Made by a program: the position numbers and the translations under genes. Of a stretch of 64,000 nucleotides of DNA, positions 26,901 to 34,475 are shown piece after piece. Below the pieces are notes generated by a model, which saw only the letters and a program-made list of their open reading frames with translations, ran no database searches and was not told where the DNA came from. Source of the stretch: Lewinellaceae bacterium. GTDB lineage: Bacteria; Bacteroidota; Bacteroidia; Chitinophagales; Saprospiraceae. Numbering within the stretch: the stretch's first letter is position 1; every line of letters starts with the position of its first letter. The DNA lies in NCBI GenBank assembly GCA_020636095.1, contig JACJYN010000012.1:101034-165033 (forward strand). The letters are read 5' to 3'.

Positions 26901-28355
26901 TTAATTCAGGAAAGGTGATCGCAGTTTGTGCTGGCCGGTAGCGGAGACGATCTTTTCCAGGATGAGGTATAAAAGCTGAAGTTGAACAAAGGTATCTGAC
27001 AATCGGTCTTTTAGAATGTTTTTTTGCTCCGGGTCATCGGTAGCCGCTTGTTTTACTATGCATTTACTTTCCTTTAGCTGAAAGGCTGTTTCTTCGATCG
27101 GGCTATTGATGAACCGGGACAATTTGGCAGACTCGGCAGTATCGATGAACTGAAAATGCTTGTGGCTTAGATGGCCATCGAATTTATTCAGGATATCAAC
27201 TACCCGGTCGAACAAGGAGCCACTTGACAGCAAAAAATCATCTAATTCGTCCCTCAGGATTTGTACCTCGTTCAGCAGTTCAACAGTAGCGTGGGCTTTA
27301 TTGATGCAGTAATCCCGGAGCGCCCACCGATCTTCTTGGAGCGGGATTTTTAGATCCTTGAGCATAAGCTCACAAGTTTGGCGTAAACTTTTTTCCATAG
27401 CAGTAAGCATTTTCTGGTTGATTAAAGGAAAGTTTTTTGCAAGATCTTTATCAGCCGGATAGGCCGAAAAAGGCGGGCTTTTGGCCTCAATCTTTTTTTT
27501 TGATTTCTTGGAAGGTTTAGTTGGTATCGGTTTTTTCTCCTTTCTGCGCCAGAAGATGTATCGTCCATTATTATCTCCACAACCAGGGATTGGATTGTAC
27601 ATCGCATCCTGTCCAGTGGCATTTCGTTTGGCTTGATCAGCAACCTTCTTGGCAAATGAGTCGACTTCGATAAACTGATCCGGATGTTGAGACAAGATGG
27701 TTATTATAGCCGAGGCGAAGGGGCTGTTTTTTCCTGGAAACCCATCAACAACGAGTTGGCTGTCCCTGCCAGAAAATAGCCCCCATCTTGATTTACGGCT
27801 TTCCATGATTTTAGCTTGGCTTAAGTCGGTTACTTCTGAAGAGGCTGATCTAGCTTCCAGGAATGTACCAGAATAACAGGAATCTGAAATCAGGAAAATG
27901 TGCCGAGCAGGTATCTTTTTAAGATATTCAAGAATTTGATAATTGCTGATTACGGAACTAATATCATTGGGTTTGCCATCAACCGGTGCCCAGAAGGTGA
28001 AGGAAAGGGTCGAGTCCAATTCCTCTTTATAACCATGACCAGAAAAATAGATCAAAAGCTTATCATTTTCAGAAAGTACTTTTGCTAGTTGGTGCAACTT
28101 TTTAATTATAGCTCCTCTGGTTGCTTCCTTGTCAAGAAGAAACACGAATTCATCGATGAGATAGTACTCTTTGAGGAGATTGCCAATGTCCTCAACATCT
28201 TTGACGGCATTATGGAGGCTCCGAAATTGGTTTCCGTCTTGATACTCTTGATACTCCTGATACTCATTGATGCCAATACCCAAAAACCAGGATTTGCCCA
28301 CAGGGCGATACTGGTTCCCATCATCAGTTGAGTCATCGAAGCCAGCTCCCTTCAT
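26901..28355 (-). CDS. Caspase-family protease with helical C-terminus
   Basis: A 484-residue cytoplasmic protein. Residues 18-270 are a caspase/metacaspase (C14) domain. It opens KSWFLGIGINEY, with LIYFSGHGY giving His107 and LISDSCYSGTF giving Cys160, and ends CGDNNGRYIFWRR. A Lys-rich linker (KPSKKSKKKIEAKSPP) leads to a helical C-terminal domain (310-484) without a clear family match. It may be an effector-associated or substrate-binding module. Near the start is a short reiteration, EYQEYQEYQ, from a repeated 9-bp unit that could change copy number. It forms a two-gene unit with the 128-residue protein and is divergent from the TIR gene. Confidence 0.82.
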   Translation of the reverse strand: MKGAGFDDSTDDGNQYRPVGKSWFLGIGINEYQEYQEYQDGNQFRSLHNAVKDVEDIGNLLKEYYLIDEFVFLLDKEATRGAIIKKLHQLAKVLSENDKLLIYFSGHGYKEELDSTLSFTFWAPVDGKPNDISSVISNYQILEYLKKIPARHIFLISDSCYSGTFLEARSASSEVTDLSQAKIMESRKSRWGLFSGRDSQLVVDGFPGKNSPFASAIITILSQHPDQFIEVDSFAKKVADQAKRNATGQDAMYNPIPGCGDNNGRYIFWRRKEKKPIPTKPSKKSKKKIEAKSPPFSAYPADKDLAKNFPLINQKMLTAMEKSLRQTCELMLKDLKIPLQEDRWALRDYCINKAHATVELLNEVQILRDELDDFLLSSGSLFDRVVDILNKFDGHLSHKHFQFIDTAESAKLSRFINSPIEETAFQLKESKCIVKQAATDDPEQKNILKDRLSDTFVQLQLLYLILEKIVSATGQHKLRSPFLN

Positions 28356-28803
28356 AACAGCTCATTTGAGTGGGTTAGAAAAGGAAACTGGAGCGGTTGC
28401 CAGATAAGTCAATAACAGTAGGTAGCCAACTGGCTTTCGCATAAAGCCGATCGGGCTCGGTTGGTGGAAATTTTATAATGTTCATCCTGCTGCTGTTAGG
28501 GATTAGGTAGAATTTTTAGTACAGAAGTAATAAATATAGGAAAAATCCCCATTAAAAATAGAAAAAGCAAGATGTCAAAGAACATGGCTGCTTTTCGACG
28601 GAAGGTGATTTAAAGCAATTGAAACAAATATTTGCACTATTATTGTCTTTTCCAAATATTAGACACTATTTGTTTTATTTAATTACACCAATAAAGAATA
28701 ACAAGATTACCCGCCCAGGAAGTACCAGGATTTTTTCTGATATTGACAAAGTTTATTCCAAGCCAAGGTTTACGAAGAACCAGGCAGCACTAACCCCCAA
28801 CCC
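28356..28803. other. Divergent intergenic region, caspase / TIR genes
   Basis: This AT-rich 448-bp gap must carry the promoters of the minus-strand caspase gene and the plus-strand TIR gene. I find no exact TTTG / TAnnTTTG pair and no coding frame that looks real. A short ORF overlapping the TIR start (from 28619) is compositionally unlike a protein. Confidence 0.4.
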
Positions 28804-30105
28804 ATGCGCATCCACTCCCTATTCAAAGAAAGGAAACGCCTCATCAACATTTTTTTCTCCTACGCCTCTGAGGATGAAGCCCTGCAGCAGCAACTTGAGA
28901 ACCACCTTTCCATCTTCCGTCAAAACGAAGCCGTATCGCTATGGCATAAACGGAAAATAAATCCCGGAGAAGATTGGCAAGAGAAAGTCCACGAAGGGAT
29001 GGTGGAAGCCGATGTGATCCTGTTGCTGGCCAGTGCCGATTATGTCAGCTCAGATTATCTCTGGCAGCGCGAAATGCTGCTGGCCCTTAGCCGGCACGAA
29101 CGCGGAGAAGCCCTGGTGGCGCCCGTATTGCTCCGCCCCCTGGCCGGCCTGGAGGAAGCGCCATTTGGGAGCTTGCAACCTTTGCCCTTCAACCGGAAGC
29201 CGGCCACCAAATGGGCTACCCTGGACGAGGCTTTCGCTGAACTGGCAGGAGAGTTGATCACCCTCCTGGAGCGCAAGTATACCGGGCTGGGCGCCACATC
29301 CGCTGGCTTCCGGCGGCGATACAACTGGAGGCTGATATTAGAAGGCGCGTTGGAAGGCTTTTCTCCGATCCGCCGGCGGGAAATAGAGCTGGCCCTTTGG
29401 AAGCTAAGCGGCGATCCGGGCCTGGAGGTTCTGGAAGTAGAGGAGGGCAGCGTTCAGTTATCCATCCTCAGCAGTGAAGCCACCTATGAAAGAATAAAGG
29501 CAGCCTATGAAGCAGGTATATTGGAAGAAAAGCTATCAGTGCAAGTTGTTGCCTTATCCGAACCCATAGGAGCGGCCATAAGAGTGGAAACCAAAATAGT
29601 GGACGGTAGGAAAGAAGGCGCAGGGCATACTTCCCTGGTGGAAGCACCTGCCGCCTTACCCCAATACCCTGCCTTGTTGACGGGGTTTACTTTTAATAAC
29701 CAGAACCCTTTTGCGCCCGGTTTTATGTTGGGCCACCCCCGGCCGGACGAACTGGATAGGGAGCAAGCAGAGGAACTCCAAAAGCGGATGGGAGAATACC
29801 TGAACACCTTCCTGGTCGTCCGCGGAGAGGACATGCATGTTGACCTGAACCCCTACAGAGACTTCTGCGGCATTCCCCAACCACTGCGCAAACCCCGTCT
29901 GGGTTGGGGCCTCCTGCGCCAGGACCTGAGCCTAAAGCAGTTCACCACACAACTGCTGCACCCCAGCCATGAAACCGGCAACCTCTTTTGGCGAAAGCTT
30001 TTGGCTACGACAAAAGCCGGAACAGGCCTTGAATCCTGTTTCAAAGTATGGATCACTCCCGGCAGCGCCAGTGTACATGAAAAACAAGAAGGAGACACCG
30101 GCTAG
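28804..30105 (+). CDS. TIR-domain protein with EAD-like region
   Basis: A 433-residue cytoplasmic protein. Residues 10-155 are a TIR domain: NIFFSYASEDEALQQQLENH, WHKRKINPGEDWQEKV, ADVILLLASADYVSSDYLW, with the putative catalytic Glu90 in WQREMLLAL, as in NAD-cleaving TIRs. Residues 165-255 (RRREIELALWKLSG, then EVEEGSVQLSILSSEATYER) have the pattern of an effector-associated domain, a death-fold-like adaptor module that pairs effectors with sensors. The rest (280-433) is unassigned and includes MLGHPRPDELDREQAEELQK. The next gene begins 21 bp later and is split by an IS630 element. Function inferred: NADase-type conflict effector. Confidence 0.82.
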   Translation: MRIHSLFKERKRLINIFFSYASEDEALQQQLENHLSIFRQNEAVSLWHKRKINPGEDWQEKVHEGMVEADVILLLASADYVSSDYLWQREMLLALSRHERGEALVAPVLLRPLAGLEEAPFGSLQPLPFNRKPATKWATLDEAFAELAGELITLLERKYTGLGATSAGFRRRYNWRLILEGALEGFSPIRRREIELALWKLSGDPGLEVLEVEEGSVQLSILSSEATYERIKAAYEAGILEEKLSVQVVALSEPIGAAIRVETKIVDGRKEGAGHTSLVEAPAALPQYPALLTGFTFNNQNPFAPGFMLGHPRPDELDREQAEELQKRMGEYLNTFLVVRGEDMHVDLNPYRDFCGIPQPLRKPRLGWGLLRQDLSLKQFTTQLLHPSHETGNLFWRKLLATTKAGTGLESCFKVWITPGSASVHEKQEGDTG

Positions 30106-30390
30106 GTAGACATTACCGGTTTCAATATGAAAGTATCGTGTGATTTCGACTACCAGACCGCAGAAAAGCTACGGAAGAACCGTGGGGCAGCAAACCAATC
30201 CGCTATGGACAAGGCAGACGAAAGGGCATTGACCATTTTCAAAGAGGCCGTCCTGCCCCGAATACAGGAAGAAGTCGACCAAGGCGAAACCTTTGGCCTG
30301 TTGCGGCAAATCTACACGGTGCTAGTGCCTTCGGCACTAAATAACGCATAGTTTTGTATCTTGTAGTTCTTTGACAAAATTGAGATTACC

Positions 30391-30918
30391 ATGAGTAGAG
30401 GCAGGCCAGCCCCGCGGATTACTATGACAGAACGCCAATATAGTTTACTGTCCCAGCACTGGGCCAAACATTCCTTGGCGCATCATATTAAAACCAGAAT
30501 AAGGATTCTTCTTTTGGCGAACGAAGGTTATAGCCATGCATCAATAAAACGCGAATTAAGGATTGATATTAATACGGTGAAAAGATGGCGCCGCCGTTGG
30601 GAAACGGAATTTGATTCCATAAAGGCTTTTGAATTAGGGGAATCCGGGCAAGGAGTGGGTGATAAAGCCCTTCTTAAAAGGATGCTACTTGTTGTAAAGG
30701 ATAATCCACGAAGTGGTGCACCTAAGCGAATTACTTTAGCCCAAGAACAGCAAATCATCGCCTTAGCCTGCGAAAAACCGGAGGACTATGGCGTTCCCAT
30801 TACACAGTGGAACCGAGAGATGTTGGCTCATGTGGCCAAATCCAAGGGAGTCGTTGAGGCTATCTCGCCACGCTACGTGAGCGAGATTTTAAAAAAGAGC
30901 CAAGCTTCAACCTCATAA
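30391..30918 (+). CDS. IS630 transposase, first frame (DNA-binding)
   Basis: A 175-residue N-terminal part of the transposase with helix-turn-helix segments. SHASIKRELRIDINTVKRWR is a typical HTH, followed by the winged region LAQEQQIIALACEKPEDYGV. It ends near ILKKSQASTS. The run ttttaaaaaag at 30887-30897 lies just before the stop, where the second frame opens. Slippage or recoding on the six A residues would join this part to the catalytic part, as is known for some IS630 members. Confidence 0.8.
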   Translation: MSRGRPAPRITMTERQYSLLSQHWAKHSLAHHIKTRIRILLLANEGYSHASIKRELRIDINTVKRWRRRWETEFDSIKAFELGESGQGVGDKALLKRMLLVVKDNPRSGAPKRITLAQEQQIIALACEKPEDYGVPITQWNREMLAHVAKSKGVVEAISPRYVSEILKKSQASTS

Positions 30919-31681
30919 GTCCCACTACTGGCTGTTTCCAAAAATAGAAGATTGGGACGCTTTTGTTATTCGAGTGGCTTTAATTTGTCACCTTATCCTG
31001 CAAGCTATTAGCCTGGAAAAGCCCCAACTCCACCTGATCAGTGTAGATGAAAAAACAGGAATTCAAGCCTTGGAACGCATTGCTCCGGGCCAGCCAATGG
31101 AAAAGGGGAAACCTCGCAGGATCGAATACGAATATACCCGCCATGGAACCACCTGCTTAATGGCCGCTATTGATGTTGGGCGAGGCAAGCTTATCAACCA
31201 TAGGCTCCACCCTACCCGAAACGAGCAGGATTTTGTAATCTTCATTGATCAAACAGCAGATTCAATAGCCCCTACGGATGAGATCATTTTTATGGCTGAC
31301 CAACTCAACATTCATCAATCTGAATCTTTGGTTAGATGGGTTGCCCAACAGATCAATTTTGAAGGGGATTTAGGAACTAAAGGCTACAAAGGCATCTTGA
31401 AAAGCATGGAAACCCGAAAGAAGTTTCTCGAATCACCTGAGCATAGAATTAGGTTTGTTTTCACGCCCAAGCATTGTTCTTGGTTAAATCCAATTGAAAA
31501 TTGGTTCGCCAAATTGCAAAGGCATGTAATCAAACATGGTAACTTCTCTTCTGTCAAAGAACTTGAAAATAAAATTGAAAGATATATCGACTTTTATAAT
31601 CGTTGCCTCATTAAACCGCTCAAATGGAAATTTAAGGGCTTCATTAAAGCCCATAAATTGAAGCAATTAAACCGTGCATAA
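30893..31681 (+). CDS. IS630 transposase, second frame (DDE catalytic)
   Basis: This frame is open from 30893 and reads KLQPHKSHYWLFPKIEDWDA before the first GTG at 30974. That segment is conserved in IS630 transposases, which supports expression as a fusion with the first frame. The catalytic triad is complete: Asp in LISVDEKTG, Asp in FMADQLNIHQ and Glu in WLNPIENWF. It ends 19 bp before the right end of the element. Transposition by cut-and-paste into TA. Confidence 0.82.
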   Translation, partial: KRAKLQPHKSHYWLFPKIEDWDAFVIRVALICHLILQAISLEKPQLHLISVDEKTGIQALERIAPGQPMEKGKPRRIEYEYTRHGTTCLMAAIDVGRGKLINHRLHPTRNEQDFVIFIDQTADSIAPTDEIIFMADQLNIHQSESLVRWVAQQINFEGDLGTKGYKGILKSMETRKKFLESPEHRIRFVFTPKHCSWLNPIENWFAKLQRHVIKHGNFSSVKELENKIERYIDFYNRCLIKPLKWKFKGFIKAHKLKQLNRA

Positions 31682-31961
31682 TTTAGTGCCGAAGGCACTA
31701 GTCTGCGCCAAGTGGTATATGAATCAAATCGGCGACCGGATGCCCGGATACATCGACAGCAACGACACTGAAAAGTATGGCCTAAATGTCATCAATGAAG
31801 ATTCCGGGAAGATTCAGCGGGAATATCAGCGCCTGTTTGAAGAAGGCGCTTGGGAAACGGCACTGCCTTGGTTTGACGACGGCAGCAAGCAGCTCGTTCA
31901 GCGGCAGTTTGTGGTAGGGCGGATTGATTTTGGGGACGATTTTCACCTCGCCCGGGAATGA

Positions 31962-32263
31962 GGGCCTGCCGTCCGGTGGGGTTCCTCGTGCCATAAGGAA
32001 TACAGCAGGGTGGATACTGAGCCCCGCCCAATACCCTCCGCCACACAGTACATTTTTTAAATTTTCTCTTTGAACCTCACCCCCTCTGACAAAAATCATT
32101 GCACAAATCCTGCAAACCCTTCGATATTCGTTTAGTGCCAATAGCAAAAGCCGCCAACATAAAAAAGAGATTACCCTCCGCAAAAGCTTCACCCGGCAAT
32201 CCATTCCAGGCCGTGATTTTCCAGCTAACCTCTGGATAGTTTATCAAAAAAAACCCTTCACAG
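31962..32263. other. Intergenic region before phosphofructokinase
   Basis: A 302-bp gap with no gene that I can support. Open frames on the minus strand here lack family-like sequence. The last 80 bp are A-rich and probably carry the promoter of the phosphofructokinase gene. No exact consensus was found. Confidence 0.4.
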
Positions 32264-34426
32264 ATGAAGAAGATAGGCATACTGACCAGCGGGGGCGACT
32301 CCCCGGGCATGAACCCCGCCATTCGTGCGGTGGTACGGACGGCTATTTCTGCCGGCAAAGAAGTAGTTGGCATAATGGGTGGCTACCAGGGCATCCTTGA
32401 CCAACGATTCAAACCCCTGTTATGGCATGACGTAGGAAGTATTATTCAGAGAGGCGGGACCATCATCGGGACCGGGCGGTATCCGGCATTCTGGGAAAAG
32501 GCCATCCGGAAGAAGGCGGTGGATATCCTGAAAAGCAACGGCATTGAGGGGTTGGTAGTCATCGGCGGCGACGGGTCCTTTACGGGCGCCCTGGCCTTGT
32601 GGGAAGATTTTCAATTTCCCGTAGTAGGCATTCCCGGCACCATCGACAACGACATATGGGGCACCGATTTCTCTCTGGGCACCGATACCGCCCTCAACCT
32701 GGGCGTGGAGGCGCTTGACCGGCTGCGGGACACTGCCGAAGCCCACAAGCGGGTATTTGTCGTCGAAATGTTCGGCAACCAAAGCGGTTACCTGGTGACC
32801 TTATGCGGGCTGGCTGCTGGGGCCGTTCACATCCTGGTACCCGAACGGCCGGTTGGAGCGCAGGACCTCGACGCTCTGGCTGAAAAAATCAGCAGTTGGT
32901 ACAGCAAAGCTGTCAACCAGGCCAACTGGGATGAAATGCCTCGCAATGCCATCATCGTCATAGCCGAAGGCGCCAAACTTGCCCACCTGCCCACTGAGCG
33001 GTTGGACAACAAACTCAACAAGATCAGGGATGTCCAATATCGCCTTGAAAAAAAACTTCGTCCGGTAGGCGGAGATTGCCGCATTACCGTGTTGGGGCAC
33101 ACCCAAAGAGGAGGGAGCCCTTCTGCTTTCGAGCGCATCCTGGGCACCCGCCTGGGAGCCGAAGCAGTTAAGGTGTTGGAAAAAGAAAAAGAAGCATACA
33201 TGGTGGGCATCAAAGGCAACAAGCTGGAAAAAACACCCTTAAAAGACGTGATTCGGGAAACCCGGCGCCTCCAGGAATATCCCCATGAAAACCAGGTTCT
33301 AAAGGAACTGATAGCATTGCAGGACACGCTTAGTGAGACCAACCCGCCCTTGCCGAAAAAACCAGGAAGTAAAAAGCTGTTGATCCTGACCTCAGGCGCC
33401 GACGCCCCCGGCATGAACATGGGAATCAGGGCAGTGGCTCGTTTAGCGCGCCGGAAAGGGTGGCAAAGCTTTGGCGTACGACATGGCTTTTCCAGCCTAC
33501 TCAGCGGAAAGGCGGAAACATTCCGCGAGCTGGACTGGGAAGACGTCCACATGGGCAAGATGGTACTGGAAGGAAGCTTCCTCGGAAATGAACGGCGGAA
33601 AGACATAAAGGAAGAAGACGTCCAGCAAATCTGGAAGGCTGTCCATGACCAGGAAATTGACGCCCTTGTGGTATTCGGGGGCATTCATTCCTTTGAGGCC
33701 TGCCACAAGCTAAGCCAGGCTCCAGGCTACAAGCCAATCATGTTCCTACCCGCCACCATCAGCAACAACATACCCGGGACCGATATGTGCATTGGCGCCG
33801 ATACGGGGCTTAACAACCTGGTAACCGTACTCGATAAATCAAGAGATACAGGTACAGCCCTGCAGCGGGTCCTGGTCGTTGAAACCATGGGCCGGAATTG
33901 CGGCTGGCTGGCGATCCATGCCGCCTTGGCCGGCGGCGCAGAGGCTGTATTTGACAAAGAAACCGGCGTCAGCCTCGGCCAGCTCGAACAAGTAACCACT
34001 TACCTGAAAAAAGCTTTCAACCGACCCGGTAAGGCGGCGCAGAAATCTGCCGTCATCATCCTCAACGAGCGGGCCGGGGAGCTCTTCAGCGCGAGGACGA
34101 TCGCCGACATCCTGGCTCAGGAGACGGGCCACGAGGCGCGGGTAGTCAACCCTGGGCAGATGCAGCGCGGTGGCCCGCCCAGTGCTTTTGACCGCGTGCT
34201 AAGCTGCTATTTGGCCGGGCGAGCAGTGGAAGAGCTGGAAAGGGCCTTCGAAGCAGGAGACAAAGGGGCATTTGTTATCGGATGGAATGATGGTAAAGTT
34301 TCCGCCCGCCGCCTGGACGGCCTGGTTCAGGAATTCGCCCCGGATGGCGAGGGCATATTGTACAACCGGGCAAAAGAAGACCATGAACTGCTCAGGCGGT
34401 TATCGGAGCGGCCGGATGAAGGGTAG
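32264..34426 (+). CDS. Tandem-domain ATP-dependent phosphofructokinase
   Basis: A 720-residue protein made of two PFK domains, the eukaryotic layout. It phosphorylates fructose 6-phosphate in glycolysis. The N-half (1-345) is catalytic: GILTSGGDSPGMN, GGDGS at 101-105 (the Gly after GGD indicates ATP and not pyrophosphate), PGTIDND with base Asp128, and MFGNQSGY. The C-half (365-720) keeps the fold (LILTSGADAPGMN, VETMGRNCGW, GQMQRGGPPSAFDR) but has lost the catalytic residues. GGIHSF stands in place of GGDGS and ATISNNIPGTD in place of GTIDND (Ser500 for Asp). That SNN-P-G-T/S-D/E signature is what animal and fungal PFK C-halves carry as an allosteric site. Most bacterial PFKs are about 320 residues. 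Confidence 0.92.
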   Translation: MKKIGILTSGGDSPGMNPAIRAVVRTAISAGKEVVGIMGGYQGILDQRFKPLLWHDVGSIIQRGGTIIGTGRYPAFWEKAIRKKAVDILKSNGIEGLVVIGGDGSFTGALALWEDFQFPVVGIPGTIDNDIWGTDFSLGTDTALNLGVEALDRLRDTAEAHKRVFVVEMFGNQSGYLVTLCGLAAGAVHILVPERPVGAQDLDALAEKISSWYSKAVNQANWDEMPRNAIIVIAEGAKLAHLPTERLDNKLNKIRDVQYRLEKKLRPVGGDCRITVLGHTQRGGSPSAFERILGTRLGAEAVKVLEKEKEAYMVGIKGNKLEKTPLKDVIRETRRLQEYPHENQVLKELIALQDTLSETNPPLPKKPGSKKLLILTSGADAPGMNMGIRAVARLARRKGWQSFGVRHGFSSLLSGKAETFRELDWEDVHMGKMVLEGSFLGNERRKDIKEEDVQQIWKAVHDQEIDALVVFGGIHSFEACHKLSQAPGYKPIMFLPATISNNIPGTDMCIGADTGLNNLVTVLDKSRDTGTALQRVLVVETMGRNCGWLAIHAALAGGAEAVFDKETGVSLGQLEQVTTYLKKAFNRPGKAAQKSAVIILNERAGELFSARTIADILAQETGHEARVVNPGQMQRGGPPSAFDRVLSCYLAGRAVEELERAFEAGDKGAFVIGWNDGKVSARRLDGLVQEFAPDGEGILYNRAKEDHELLRRLSERPDEG

Positions 34427-34475
34427 CGGGAAATGACATTCCGTGTTGCCCTATTCTTTGGCCTTATCACCTCAT

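Larger units (their letters stand above)
30323..31700 (+). mobile_element. IS630-type insertion sequence
   Basis: The ends are perfect 20-bp inverted repeats including the duplicated TA: tagtgccttcggcactaaat at 30323-30342 and its complement at 31681-31700. Each end is itself a near-palindrome (agtgcc...ggcact). Target TA duplication and the DDE transposase place it in the IS630/Tc1 group. The repeats are undamaged and the transposase frames are open, so the insertion looks recent and possibly active. It interrupts the gene after the TIR protein. Confidence 0.9.
30127..31961 (+). pseudogene. Gene interrupted by IS630-type element
   Basis: The 5' part (30127-30324) and the 3' part (31701-31961) are separated by the insertion. 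Removing 30325-31700, which leaves one TA, joins ...LLRQIYTVL to VCAKWYMNQIGDRMPGYID in the same frame and gives a single product of about 150 residues. The joined protein is helical and soluble, with EAVLPRIQEEVDQGETFG before the junction. I recall a similar VLP-x-IE-x-EVN-x-G-x-x-F-x-x-LRQ-x-Y signature in parts of large hypothetical proteins of other phyla but cannot name a function. It lies directly after the TIR gene and may have been its operon partner. As it stands it cannot make the intact protein. Confidence 0.75.

Noticed and set aside
28619..28960. Plus-strand ORF of 113 residues upstream of the TIR gene
   Set aside because: It overlaps the TIR gene in another frame, and its composition is that of AT-rich non-coding DNA.
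30127..30351. A complete 74-residue gene after the TIR gene
   Set aside because: Its last residues (VPSALNNA) are encoded by the end of the IS630 element; the true frame resumes beyond the element.
32827..33684. Long minus-strand ORF opposite the phosphofructokinase gene
   Set aside because: It is an antisense shadow of a well-conserved gene, with Ser/Arg/Pro-rich translation.
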